Source: Clostridia bacterium
GTDB taxonomy: Bacteria; Bacillota; Clostridia; Oscillospirales; Acutalibacteraceae
NCBI GenBank assembly: GCA_017416765.1
Contig: JAFQBE010000027.1
Coordinates: 1-49,681 of the forward strand
Direction of reading: 5' to 3'
DNA: 49,681 nucleotides
In this document: in pieces, positions 15,874 to 24,213 of the stretch
How the letters are laid out: every line of letters starts with the position of its first letter
Numbering within the stretch: position 1 is the stretch's first letter
The notes under the pieces: generated by a model
Told to the model about the DNA's origin: nothing
The model's database searches: none
What the model saw: the letters and a program-made list of their open reading frames with translations, nothing else
Translations under genes and position numbers: made by a program

Positions 15874-17655
15874 ATGAACTACACAGAAAACAAAAGTGTT
15901 CTCTCCTGGATTGAAGAAAAAGTTGAGCTTGTAAAGCCCGACAAGATTGTCTGGATTGACGGCTCACAGGAGCAGATTGAAGCACTCAGAGCAGAAGCAT
16001 GCTCAACAGGCGAAATGATTAAGCTCAACCAGGAGCTTCTTCCCGATTGCTACCTCCACCGCACCGCTGTAAATGACGTTGCGCGTGTTGAAGGCAGAAC
16101 ATTCATCTGCGCTCCCACAAAGGAGATGGCAGGCCCCACAAACAACTGGATGGATCCTGCAGAAGCTTATGAAATGCTCTACAGCATCGCAAAGGATTCC
16201 TACAAGGGCAGAACCATGTACGTTATCCCCTACTCAATGGGTCCCGTAGGCAGCCGTTTCTCCAAGATCGGTATTGAACTTACAGACTCTATCTATGTTG
16301 TTCTCAACATGGTTATCATGACAAGAGTAGGCACAAAGGTTCTTGAAGCACTCGGCGACAGCAACGATTGGGTTCGCGGTCTCCACTGCAAGTGCGAAAT
16401 TGATGAAGAAAAGAGATATATCTGCCAGTTCCCGCAGGATAACACAATTATCTCCGTTAACTCAGGTTACGGCGGAAATGTTCTCCTTGGTAAAAAGTGC
16501 TTTGCACTTCGTATTGCTTCCTACCAGGGCTGGAAGGAAGGCTGGCAGGCTGAGCACATGCTCATCCTCGGCGTTGAAAAGCCCGACGGCGATGTTAAAT
16601 ACATCTGCGCTGCATTCCCCTCAGCTTGCGGTAAGACAAACCTTGCTATGCTTATTCCGCCCAAGGCTTATCAGGAAAAGGGCTACAAGGTATGGTGCGT
16701 AGGCGACGATATTTCCTGGATTCGCAAGGGTGACGACGGCAGACTTTATGCTATCAACCCCGAAAACGGTTTCTTCGGTGTTGCACCCGGCACAAATGAA
16801 AAATCCAATCCCAACGCACTTGCTGCAACAAAGAAAGGCACAATCTTCACCAACGTTGCTCACAACCTTGACAACAACACAGTTTGGTGGGAAGGTCTTG
16901 ACAAGAATCCGCCCACAAACGCTAAAGAGTGGAAGGGCGGCGACTGGAACGGTCAGACAAGCGAAGAAAAGGGCGCACACCCCAACAGCCGTTTCACAGC
17001 TCCCGCTGTAAACTGCCCCTGCATCAGCCCCGAATTTGAAAACCCCGCAGGTGTTCCCATCTCTGCTATCGTATTCGGTGGCAGACGTGCTAAGCTTGCT
17101 CCCCTTGTATATCAGTCACGCGACTGGAACCACGGCGTATTCGTAGGCTCAATCATGGCTTCCGAAACTACAGCAGCTGCAGCAGGTGCTGTAGGCGTTG
17201 TCCGCCGTGACCCCATGGCTATGCTTCCCTTCTGCGGTTACAACATGGGCGACTACTGGCAGCACTGGATCAACATCGGTGAAACACTTGATGCTGACAA
17301 GGCTCCCAAAATCTTCAACGTTAACTGGTTCCGTAAGGATGATGAAGGCAACTTCATGTGGCCCGGCTTCGGCGATAACCTTCGTGTACTCGAATGGATT
17401 CTTGACCGCTGCGAAGGCAAGGTAGACGCTGACGAAGTTGCTATCGGCTACGTTCCCAAGGCAGAAGATATCAACCTTGAAGGCATTGAAGACGAAGTTT
17501 CCATCGACACTCTCAAGGCTATGCTTGATGTTGATAAGGAACTCTGGAACGCAGAAACAGCAGGCATCGAAGAATTCTACGGCAAGTTTGGCGACAAGCT
17601 TCCCAAGACTCTTGCAGATGAGCTTGCAACCCTCCGCGCAAACCTCAACAAATAA
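15874..17655 (+). CDS. pckG: Phosphoenolpyruvate carboxykinase (GTP)
   Basis: This enzyme interconverts oxaloacetate plus GTP with PEP, CO2 and GDP; in fermentative gut bacteria it often runs toward oxaloacetate. The length of 593 residues and motifs fit the GTP class rather than the ATP class: the P-loop FPSACGKTNLAML with reactive Cys252, NSGYGGN, GDDISWI and the C-terminal GRRAKLAPLVYQSRDWNHGV segment. AAAGGAG precedes the ATG. Codon use is strongly biased, suggesting high expression. Citrate synthase lies 2.4 kb away, so both draw on the oxaloacetate pool, though they are separate transcription units. Confidence 0.96.
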   Translation: MNYTENKSVLSWIEEKVELVKPDKIVWIDGSQEQIEALRAEACSTGEMIKLNQELLPDCYLHRTAVNDVARVEGRTFICAPTKEMAGPTNNWMDPAEAYEMLYSIAKDSYKGRTMYVIPYSMGPVGSRFSKIGIELTDSIYVVLNMVIMTRVGTKVLEALGDSNDWVRGLHCKCEIDEEKRYICQFPQDNTIISVNSGYGGNVLLGKKCFALRIASYQGWKEGWQAEHMLILGVEKPDGDVKYICAAFPSACGKTNLAMLIPPKAYQEKGYKVWCVGDDISWIRKGDDGRLYAINPENGFFGVAPGTNEKSNPNALAATKKGTIFTNVAHNLDNNTVWWEGLDKNPPTNAKEWKGGDWNGQTSEEKGAHPNSRFTAPAVNCPCISPEFENPAGVPISAIVFGGRRAKLAPLVYQSRDWNHGVFVGSIMASETTAAAAGAVGVVRRDPMAMLPFCGYNMGDYWQHWINIGETLDADKAPKIFNVNWFRKDDEGNFMWPGFGDNLRVLEWILDRCEGKVDADEVAIGYVPKAEDINLEGIEDEVSIDTLKAMLDVDKELWNAETAGIEEFYGKFGDKLPKTLADELATLRANLNK

Positions 17656-17674
17656 GCTTTTAAGCTATAACAAA

Positions 17675-17699
17675 CCCGCTGTCCGAATCGGACAGCGGG
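17675..17699. terminator. Intrinsic terminator between pckG and GNAT
   Basis: CCCGCTGTCCG and CGGACAGCGGG form an 11-bp stem with a 3-base loop, followed on the plus strand by TAAATTTTTT. It ends pckG and may also serve the convergent acetyltransferase gene. Confidence 0.88.
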
Positions 17700-17708
17700 G
17701 TAAATTTT

Positions 17709-18272
17709 TTATTTGATTTTATAACCCATAGCCCTGCCTACAGAAAATTTCATCAGGGTATTAAAGCCGAAGCGTTCATAAAACTTGATTCCCCTTGTAT
17801 TGGCTTCACTTACGCAAAGCTGAACACCGCTGATTCCTTTATTTTTAAGGTGTTCTGTAAGAATTTCAAGCATTTTTGTGCCTGTGCCGCCGCCACGGTA
17901 TTCCTTTAAAATATCAATATGCATGTGCGCCGGATAGCGTGAAGCAAAAAAATAATATGCTAAAACCTCGCCGAACACCATAAGCCTGCGTTTCTTTTCA
18001 AGCTTCGGAAAATACTCGTTCATGAATGCTTTTCTGTATTTCTTTACATTTTCCGCACAGATGATATAACCTACCGCTTCATCGTTTCCGTCAACCGTTA
18101 CAAAGCAGTTCTGCGGCTCTTTTTCAATATAGTAATTACAGTAAACCGTTAAAAAAAACGATGCATTTTCTCTGTTCAGACCTTCAAACTGAACATCGTC
18201 ATTAACGGTCTGCAGGCATATGCGCTGAACATTATATTTATCCGTTTCTCTGTACGGTCTGATGTTTGTCAT
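17709..18272 (-). CDS. GNAT family N-acetyltransferase
   Basis: The protein has the GNAT core: a beta-rich N-terminus (IRPYRETDKYNVQRICLQT), the acetyl-CoA binding motif A in LKEYRGGGTGTKMLEILTEHL, and motif B in VSEANTRGIKFYERFGF. It transfers an acetyl group to an amine; the substrate is unknown. I start it at the second ATG (18272, 187 residues), which has GGATGG 8 bases upstream; the first ATG (18284) abuts the AAGGG and would be badly spaced. It lies downstream of the tRNA-Val terminator and converges on pckG. Confidence 0.85.
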   Translation of the reverse strand: MTNIRPYRETDKYNVQRICLQTVNDDVQFEGLNRENASFFLTVYCNYYIEKEPQNCFVTVDGNDEAVGYIICAENVKKYRKAFMNEYFPKLEKKRRLMVFGEVLAYYFFASRYPAHMHIDILKEYRGGGTGTKMLEILTEHLKNKGISGVQLCVSEANTRGIKFYERFGFNTLMKFSVGRAMGYKIK

Positions 18273-18438
18273 TTTATTATCCATCCCTTATGTTACAGTA
18301 AAAAGATTATAACATACTAAAATTTAATTTTCAATCCGAAAAAAGCGAACGGAAATTTGCATATAGCCGTATGCCTGCGACAATCACATACTTGCTAAGG
18401 CAAAATCACCTACCAATCCTGCGGATTGGATAAAAAAA

Positions 18439-18462
18439 TAAGACAGCCTCAAAGCTGTCTTA
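18439..18462 (-). terminator. Terminator of tRNA-Val
   Basis: TAAGACAGC and GCTGTCTTA form a 9-bp stem with a 6-base loop; on the minus strand TTTTTTT follows. It starts only a few bases after the tRNA 3' end. Confidence 0.85.
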
Positions 18463-18466
18463 TTTT

Positions 18467-18542
18467 TGGTGGACGTTAACGGACTTGAACCGCTGACCAC
18501 TCGCACGTCAAGCGAGTGCTCTACCAACTGAGCTAAACGTCC
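18467..18542 (-). tRNA. tRNA-Val (anticodon GAC)
   Basis: On the minus strand the 76-base sequence folds as a complete cloverleaf. The acceptor stem pairs GGACGTT with AACGTCC, the D-arm reads AGCTCAGTTGGTAGAGC, the anticodon stem CTCGC/GCGAG carries the loop TTGACGT with anticodon GAC (valine, GUC codons), and the T-arm contains GGTTCAAGTCC. The 3' CCA is encoded (18469-18467). Confidence 0.95.
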
Positions 18543-18567
18543 ATATCCAATTGTCACAACATTTGGT

Positions 18568-18596
18568 ATTATAGACTATTACATCTCAGTTGTCAA
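18568..18596 (-). promoter_or_regulatory. Consensus promoter of tRNA-Val
   Basis: TTGACA (18596-18591), 17-base spacer and TATAAT (18573-18568) on the minus strand are a perfect sigma-A consensus, as expected for a stable RNA. Confidence 0.88.
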
Positions 18597-18637
18597 GGGG
18601 TATTTTAAAAAATTAAAATTACAGTTTATTTGTATAA

Positions 18638-18977
18638 GTGCAGAATGCAGAACGCAGAGTGCAGAACGAAGGGTCGCTTCGCTCCGATTTCAATATGCAA
18701 CCTTACAGAGTGTCATCCTGAACTTCGTTCAGGATCTTTTAAACCTTTAAGATTCTTCGCTTGCGCTCAGAATGACAGCGAATTCTACGTTCGGATTAGG
18801 GTATCCCGCCGGCAATCGCCGACAATTATTATCTACTATTTTTTATCTCTTATCTGTTATCTTAATTTTCAATTCAGAACATTTTTAACTTCTCGTCAGA
18901 TAATAAATAATATTTTCAAATGGGTGTGGGCGTAGCTCACCATCCGTTCTGCGTTCTGAACTCTGCACTCTGCACTC
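18638..18977. mobile_element. Non-coding terminal-inverted-repeat element, copy A (with nested insert)
   Basis: The left arm is built of GCAGA-type 7-8-mers (GTGCAGAATGCAGAACGCAGAG...) followed by GAAGGGTCGCTTCGCTCCGATTT. The right arm reads TGGGTGTGGGCGTAGCTCACC, then CCGTTCTGCGTTCTGAACTC and further TCTGCACTC units, which are the inverted form of the left terminal units. The same arms recur at 49551-49681 in a short form. Between the arms copy A carries about 230 extra bases, including a separate palindromic repeat (18711-18777). No transposase is encoded, so this is a MITE- or REP-like sequence moved in trans. It lies between tRNA-Val and spoIID, 14 bases after spoIID's stop. Confidence 0.75.
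18711..18777. repeat. Nested 67-bp palindromic repeat (TGTCATyCTGA ends)
   Basis: The ends TGTCATCCTGA and, inverted, TGTCATTCTGA match in 10 of 11 positions. Inside are ACTTCGTTCAGGATC and GATTCTTCGCTTGCGCTC. It resembles a dispersed intergenic palindrome (TGTCATTCTGAGCGAAGCGAAGAATC type) that I recall from many gut bacterial genomes. It sits inside copy A and is absent from copy B. Confidence 0.65.
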
Positions 18978-18991
18978 AAATAAACTACAAT

Positions 18992-19963
18992 TTATTCTAT
19001 CTCCACCCCTGTATAATAATGCTTAATTATCTCCTCCCATGTGCTGCCCTGGCGCGCCATATAGTCTGCGCCGTATTGGCTCATACCCACGCAATGGCCG
19101 TAACCTGAAGTGGTAAACATAAAATTATCATCTTTATATTCATATGTAAAAACAGCACTTCGCAATCCGAGTGCATCACGCGCTTCAAGTCCCGTAAGTT
19201 CAGCCGAGCCTATTTCAACTGTTTTCACATAGCCGTCTGAATTTGTTTTTACATTCCCTATCCAGTTTTCAGCTTCTCCGTTAAGGCTGCAGCCGTCGAT
19301 ATTACCTGCCATATTTGCAAGTTCACCTGCACTTATTGCAACCGTTTTAACGCAATCGGGCGACAGCTTATCACCAGGGCTGTTTACACTTTTAAGGTAC
19401 GGCACTTCGCCGCCCCATACGGCTTGTGCGCTTTGAGTTACGCCGCTGTTTATTGCATGAAAAGCCGCTATAATAGGCTCGCCCTCGTACACTATTACTT
19501 TTCCGCTGACTTCTTTGACCGCCTTATTCAGCTTTTTTTCATAGGCTTCGGTTTTGTCACCCCATTTTTCATTGCGCCCGGCGGCATTAAGATAGCCCTG
19601 ATGTGTTGCTGAATTATCCGACAAATCGGCACCGTTAAGAGCCTTATCGGGATTTTTTCTTTTGTTTAGAAGATATGTATATGCCGCTGCAGCCTGCGCT
19701 TTCAGCGCTTCTTCATGGTATGTTGCAGGCATTTCCGCAGCAAGCACGCCGAGCAGATATTCTTCAAGCTCAATTTCGACGGTTTCCTGCGCTTTTTTCA
19801 TATATACTTTTACTGTCTGCGGCTTTTCGGGTACAGTTGGCTCATCGGTCTTTGTGTTGTTTTTCGTCGGATTTTCCTGCACAGGCTCTTTTTTCAAGGA
19901 TGTAAGAGGTACAAGCAGCACCGACAGCGAAATCAGAAATGCCAACAGCTTATAAATTCTCAT
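18992..19963 (-). CDS. spoIID: Stage II sporulation protein D
   Basis: SpoIID is a lytic transglycosylase that, with SpoIIP and SpoIIM, degrades septal peptidoglycan so that the mother-cell membrane can engulf the forespore. The 323-residue protein has an N-terminal membrane anchor, a Thr/Pro/Lys-rich linker, and the SpoIID domain: LEEYLLGVLAAEMPATYHEEALKAQAAAAYTY, where Glu of AAEMP is the catalytic residue in known family members, HQGYLNAAGR, FHAINSGVT and the C-terminal YGHCVGMSQYGADYMA. I chose the ATG at 19963 because AAGGAG lies about 10 bases upstream; the longer frame from 19990 has none. SpoIIP and SpoIIM are not in this window. Confidence 0.93.
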   Translation of the reverse strand: MRIYKLLAFLISLSVLLVPLTSLKKEPVQENPTKNNTKTDEPTVPEKPQTVKVYMKKAQETVEIELEEYLLGVLAAEMPATYHEEALKAQAAAAYTYLLNKRKNPDKALNGADLSDNSATHQGYLNAAGRNEKWGDKTEAYEKKLNKAVKEVSGKVIVYEGEPIIAAFHAINSGVTQSAQAVWGGEVPYLKSVNSPGDKLSPDCVKTVAISAGELANMAGNIDGCSLNGEAENWIGNVKTNSDGYVKTVEIGSAELTGLEARDALGLRSAVFTYEYKDDNFMFTTSGYGHCVGMSQYGADYMARQGSTWEEIIKHYYTGVEIE

Positions 19964-19989
19964 TTTTTTACAGCTCCTTATGTTTTTCA

Positions 19990-20019
19990 TTGACTTTTTT
20001 GATACATTTATAGTATAAT
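19990..20019 (+). promoter_or_regulatory. Promoter of the citrate synthase unit
   Basis: TTGACT (19990-19995), 18-base spacer, TATAAT (20014-20019), giving a leader of about 95 bases. It lies close to the divergent spoIID start. Confidence 0.65.
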
Positions 20020-20121
20020 ATAAAATCTGATAATATAATTATATGTGGAAGTGTACTTTTTAAAATGTCAATTGATACGGCTGTTTTAAAAAGTATGGAT
20101 TCCGAAGGAGAAACAAAGCTG

Positions 20122-21546
20122 ATGTCCAAGTACATATCCCCTATTACAAGCGAATCCCTTACAAATTTATGCACGGAGATTCAGATTAATGATAAAATTG
20201 ACACCAAGGATTACAGCCGTTTCGGTGTCAAGCGCGGTTTGCGTAACGCTGACGGTACAGGCGTTATGGCAGGTCTTACAAAAATATGCAGCGTTGACGG
20301 TTACTATATGGACGACGGTGAGCGTGTACCCCGTCACGGTAAGCTGCGTTTCCGCGGACTTGATGTAAACGAAATTGTTGCAGGCTGCAGAAAGGAAGAC
20401 CGCTTCGGCTTTGAAGAAGTTGCATGGCTGCTTATTTTCGGTTCACTCCCCACCCCTGAACAGCTCAACAAATTCCGCGATGTTCTTGCGGAATGCCGCG
20501 AGCTGCCCGAGGATTTCATTGAAGACATGATAATGAAAGCTCCTTCGCCGAACATTATGAACAAAATGGCGCGTTCGGTAATGGCGCTGTATTCCTACGA
20601 TGAAAACCCTGACGATATTTCAATTGAGAATGTACTGCGCCAGTGTATTCAGCTTATTGCACAGCTTCCTTCAATAATGAGCTATGCTTACCAGGTAAAG
20701 CGCCGCCATTACTACAAAAAGAGCATGTATATCCATCAGCCCAAGCCCGAGCTTTGCACCGCACAGACAATACTGCGTACGCTCCGTTCGGACAGACATT
20801 TCACCGATGAAGAAGCAAAGCTGCTTGACCTTTGCCTTATTCTTCATTCCGAACACGGCGGCGGTAACAACTCCACCTTTGCAACACGCGTTCTCACCTC
20901 ATCGGGTACAGATACATATTCGGCTACAGCCGCATCAATAGGCGCGCTCAAAGGTCCGCGTCACGGCGGTGCCAATATAAAGGTTAAGGAAATGACCACG
21001 CTCATGGCGCAGGAAATCGACGATATAACCGACGAAAAGCAGGTTGCCGCTTATATTGAAAAGCTCATCAGAAAACAGGCAGGTGACCGTACAGGCCTTG
21101 TTTACGGCATGGGGCACGCAATTTACACAATGTCCGACCCGAGAGCAGTACTGCTTAAAGATGCTGCAAAGAAGTTCTTATCGGGCGAAGAATTTGAAAG
21201 ACGCTTCCGTCAGCTTGAGCTTATTGAGGACCTGACTCCCGATATTTTCCGCTCAATCAAAGGTGATATAAAGCCCATTTGTGCAAATGTAGACCTTTAT
21301 TCAGGTCTTATCTACGATATGCTTGGTATACCCGAAGACCTGTTTACTCCCCTGTTTACCGTTTCGCGTATGGCAGGCTGGGCAGCACACAGAATTGAAG
21401 AGCTCAGCACAGGCAATCGCATTATCCGCCCCGCATACAAGAATGTAACCCTTCCCTACGGTTACATTCCGCTTGAAGAGCGTACAAACGAAAATGTTAT
21501 GCATCCTGACGAGTATATTCCCAGAGAAGCACTCGCCGTTTTATAA
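20122..21546 (+). CDS. gltA: Citrate synthase
   Basis: The enzyme condenses acetyl-CoA and oxaloacetate to citrate. The 474-residue protein contains LRFRGLDVNEIVAG, the substrate-binding LILHSEHGGGNNSTFATRV, LKGPRHGGAN and the catalytic GMGHAIYTMSDPRA segment with the active-site His. The N-terminal extension of about 60 residues before the core is common in clostridial citrate synthases. GAAGGAG lies 11 bases before the ATG at 20122; the longer frame beginning at 20065 runs through the 5' leader and is rejected. In a fermentative Clostridium this usually feeds the oxidative branch to 2-oxoglutarate and glutamate. Three membrane-related genes follow on the same strand. Confidence 0.95.
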   Translation: MSKYISPITSESLTNLCTEIQINDKIDTKDYSRFGVKRGLRNADGTGVMAGLTKICSVDGYYMDDGERVPRHGKLRFRGLDVNEIVAGCRKEDRFGFEEVAWLLIFGSLPTPEQLNKFRDVLAECRELPEDFIEDMIMKAPSPNIMNKMARSVMALYSYDENPDDISIENVLRQCIQLIAQLPSIMSYAYQVKRRHYYKKSMYIHQPKPELCTAQTILRTLRSDRHFTDEEAKLLDLCLILHSEHGGGNNSTFATRVLTSSGTDTYSATAASIGALKGPRHGGANIKVKEMTTLMAQEIDDITDEKQVAAYIEKLIRKQAGDRTGLVYGMGHAIYTMSDPRAVLLKDAAKKFLSGEEFERRFRQLELIEDLTPDIFRSIKGDIKPICANVDLYSGLIYDMLGIPEDLFTPLFTVSRMAGWAAHRIEELSTGNRIIRPAYKNVTLPYGYIPLEERTNENVMHPDEYIPREALAVL

Positions 21547-21565
21547 AAAAAGAGGTGTAAATGAT

Positions 21566-22453
21566 ATGAAGAAAATCAAGGGCAGCCTTTCAAAGCCCGA
21601 GCCGACCTCAATCATTGCTGCAGCGGCAATCAGCCTTTGCGTACTGCTCCCGCTGCGCGTTTATCAGGTTACGGCACTTATTGACCCCGAAACGGGATTT
21701 TTTAAAGAAAGCAATTTTACAATTCCGCTTTTCTATATTCTCTGCGCAGTTGTTGTTGCAGCAGTTGCCGCACTCAGCTTTCTCAACGATAAAGCTAACC
21801 GCACAAGAGATATAAAAAACAAAAGCGTACCGCTCGGTATTCTATCCGTGCTTACGGCACTTACAATTATATTTGATTCAATTAACCAGCTTGCAGGCTT
21901 TTTCAGAATCAACGCGGAATACAACCCTTTTTCAGAGCTTTCGCAGGTTCAGTACCTGTCTAAATCAGGTGCTATGATGATGCTTGCTCAAAGCGTTTTC
22001 GGAATTTTTGCCGCCTTTGTTTTTTGCATTTATACCTTCTTCTGCTTTGGCAAGAAGGCAAAATTCCGCGGCTTCAGCGTGCTTTCCGTTGCACCCGTAG
22101 TTTGGGCAATATGCCGTATTATCGTAAGATTTGTGCGCAAAATAAGCTTTGTAAATGTATCCGATTTACTGCTTGAATTATTCATGCTTGTATTCCTGAT
22201 TATGTTTTTACTCAGCTTTGCACAAGTTGTTGCAAAGGTCACACCCGAAATTACAGCATGGCGTCTTTACGGCTGCGGAATTCCTGCGGCTATGCTCTGC
22301 TTCCTTGTCGCAGTACCCAGACTTTTCCTTATTGCAATCGGTCATTCCGATTCACTTGTTGCAGATTACGGCTTTGCTCCCTGCGACCTTATGCTCGCGC
22401 TGTTTATTCCCGTTTTTCTTTACAACACCGCAACTGCAAAAAAGACAAACTAA
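21566..22453 (+). CDS. Polytopic membrane protein of unknown function
   Basis: I do not recognise the family. The 295-residue protein has about seven or eight hydrophobic segments: near residues 16-35, 50-70, 90-110, 135-160, 172-195, 200-225, 232-255 and 265-285, with a short basic N-terminus (MKKIKG). No ATP-binding, sensor or enzyme motif is visible. The start at 21566 follows AGAGGTG; it begins 20 bases after the citrate synthase stop, so it is probably co-transcribed with it. Confidence 0.72.
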   Translation: MKKIKGSLSKPEPTSIIAAAAISLCVLLPLRVYQVTALIDPETGFFKESNFTIPLFYILCAVVVAAVAALSFLNDKANRTRDIKNKSVPLGILSVLTALTIIFDSINQLAGFFRINAEYNPFSELSQVQYLSKSGAMMMLAQSVFGIFAAFVFCIYTFFCFGKKAKFRGFSVLSVAPVVWAICRIIVRFVRKISFVNVSDLLLELFMLVFLIMFLLSFAQVVAKVTPEITAWRLYGCGIPAAMLCFLVAVPRLFLIAIGHSDSLVADYGFAPCDLMLALFIPVFLYNTATAKKTN

Positions 22454-22467
22454 AGGTGGCTTGAACT

Positions 22468-23394
22468 TTGTTTCTTGAAAATTTGCTTGCTACGGCACAA
22501 CAGGTTATTATACTCTATATTTTAATTGCCGTCGGCTTTTTTGCAGACAAGGCAGGACTTTATACAGAAAAGGCTTCAAAGCTTAACACCAACCTGCTGT
22601 TTTACATTATTACCCCGCTTGTAATTGTAGACAGCTTTATGTCAATTGACAAATCCCCCGAAAACCTGAAAAGCTTCGGTCTTGCCGCAGCCTGCGGAGT
22701 TGTAATTCATGTAATCGGCATGGTGCTGATTATTCCCTTTTTCAACAAAACAGACAAAGCACAAAAAGGCATTTACAAATATGCTTCCATGTACGGCAAC
22801 TGCGGCTATATGGCTTTGCCGCTTGCAAATGCGGTACTTGGTCCGCAGGGTGTTTTCTACTGTTCTGCGGTAATTATGGTGTTTAACATTTTCTGCTTTA
22901 CCCATGGCATATATATTATCGGAGCGCAAAAAGGCAAATTCAACTTCAAAAAGCTGCTTATCAACCCCGGCACTATCGGCGTTGCAATAGGCTTACCGCT
23001 ATACCTTTTAGGTGTTGATTTGCCGCACATTATTGCTTCACCCATTGAAAGCCTTGCCGTGCTGAACACACCGCTTGCAATGCTTATTTTCGGCACATAT
23101 ATTGCGCACACCGACCTTAAAACAATGCTTACCGACAAGAACAGTTACCTTGTATCACTTATTAAGCTTATTATTTTACCGCTTATAATGGTTGCAGGTT
23201 TCAGGCTTCTCAATATACCCAAAGAGCTTGCAATGGCTATGTCCATTTCGGCATCTGCCCCCAGCGCAAACAACACGGTAATTTTTGCAGGTAAGTATAA
23301 CCTTGACACAGGCACAGCCTCCAAAACTGTGGCACTTGTCAGCTTTATTTCAATTATAACAATGCCTGTAATGATTGCGCTTTCCGCAACATGA
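22468..23394 (+). CDS. AEC family transporter (auxin efflux carrier type)
   Basis: The 308-residue protein has ten predicted membrane segments in the two five-helix repeats typical of the AEC family. Motifs include IAVGFFADKAGLYTE in the first repeat, MYGNCGYMALPLANAVLGPQG, and near the end SASAPSANNTVIFAGKY. Bacterial members export or exchange organic anions such as malate or malonate; the substrate is unknown. Translation starts at a TTG (22468) with AGGTGG 8 bases upstream. Being next to citrate synthase, a di- or tricarboxylate is a reasonable guess. Confidence 0.88.
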   Translation: MFLENLLATAQQVIILYILIAVGFFADKAGLYTEKASKLNTNLLFYIITPLVIVDSFMSIDKSPENLKSFGLAAACGVVIHVIGMVLIIPFFNKTDKAQKGIYKYASMYGNCGYMALPLANAVLGPQGVFYCSAVIMVFNIFCFTHGIYIIGAQKGKFNFKKLLINPGTIGVAIGLPLYLLGVDLPHIIASPIESLAVLNTPLAMLIFGTYIAHTDLKTMLTDKNSYLVSLIKLIILPLIMVAGFRLLNIPKELAMAMSISASAPSANNTVIFAGKYNLDTGTASKTVALVSFISIITMPVMIALSAT

Positions 23395-23414
23395 AAATAA
23401 AGGAGAAAAACGAT

Positions 23415-24161
23415 ATGTCAGAAAACAAAAAAAGAAAGGGTCAGAGCAAGCTTGCTTTCCCCCTTGGTCTGCTTGTTATTATTTTTGCGGTTGTCGGCGT
23501 AATCTTTGCCGTAGGTGCAGGAATTGACACAGTAAAGGACCTTACCGATAACTCGGGCAAAAAGCTTGAATATGAAAAGCTTCTTGTTCCCGTAGTAATG
23601 TATGACCCTGACATGTTTGACGATATTTCAGCCGCAAACATTGAACAGCTTACCGTCAGCGCCGTATGGGCAATAATAAAGGACGAAGGCATTTATCCCG
23701 GTAAATATGTAACAGATGACCAGGGTAATGTTGTTATTCCCGCAGCAGATGTCAGCGCAAAATTTGCCGAGCTTTACGGCACAGACATTGCACCTACACA
23801 CATAGGCGTCAAAGGCTATTCCGGTGAATTCACCTTCAACGAACAAAATCAGAGCTACCTTGTAACCTCGGCAGGTGCTGTTGCAATTTACACACCTGTT
23901 GTTACGGATATTGACAAAAGCTCAAATACGGTTGTACTCAATGTCGGATATATCGCTGCCGAAGCATGGGCGCAGGACGCTTACGGCAACTACATTCAGC
24001 CAGAGCCCAGCAAATTCGTAAAGGTAACACTCCGCGAAAACGAAAGCGGCTATTACATAAGCGCCATTCAGGCAACGGATGCGCCGGAAAATGCCGCACC
24101 CGGAGTTATAGTTGAAACCGTAGCACACACCACCGCAGCTGAAAGCACAACGGAAGAATAA
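23415..24161 (+). CDS. Membrane-anchored protein of unknown function
   Basis: After a basic cytoplasmic N-terminus (MSENKKRKGQSK) comes one membrane helix (about residues 15-38), then an extracellular domain of about 200 residues with alternating beta strands, including YGTDIAPTHIGVKGYSGEFTF and VTDIDKSSNTVVLNVGY. The Thr/Glu-rich C-terminus has no anchor motif. The pattern hints at an NTF2-like or lipoprotein-like fold, but I do not recognise a family. GGAGA precedes the ATG at 23415, and the gap to the AEC gene is about 20 bases, so it is probably the last gene of the citrate synthase unit. Confidence 0.75.
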   Translation: MSENKKRKGQSKLAFPLGLLVIIFAVVGVIFAVGAGIDTVKDLTDNSGKKLEYEKLLVPVVMYDPDMFDDISAANIEQLTVSAVWAIIKDEGIYPGKYVTDDQGNVVIPAADVSAKFAELYGTDIAPTHIGVKGYSGEFTFNEQNQSYLVTSAGAVAIYTPVVTDIDKSSNTVVLNVGYIAAEAWAQDAYGNYIQPEPSKFVKVTLRENESGYYISAIQATDAPENAAPGVIVETVAHTTAAESTTEE

Positions 24162-24167
24162 AAAATC

Positions 24168-24198
24168 AAGGCAGTTCACGTTTGGTGTGAACTGCCTT
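24168..24198. terminator. Bidirectional intrinsic terminator
   Basis: AAGGCAGTTCAC and GTGAACTGCCTT form a 12-bp stem with a 7-base loop, A-rich before and T-rich after. It serves the plus-strand unit and the convergent deoC-deoD-lipoprotein unit. Confidence 0.88.
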
Positions 24199-24213
24199 CT
24201 TTATTTTAATATG

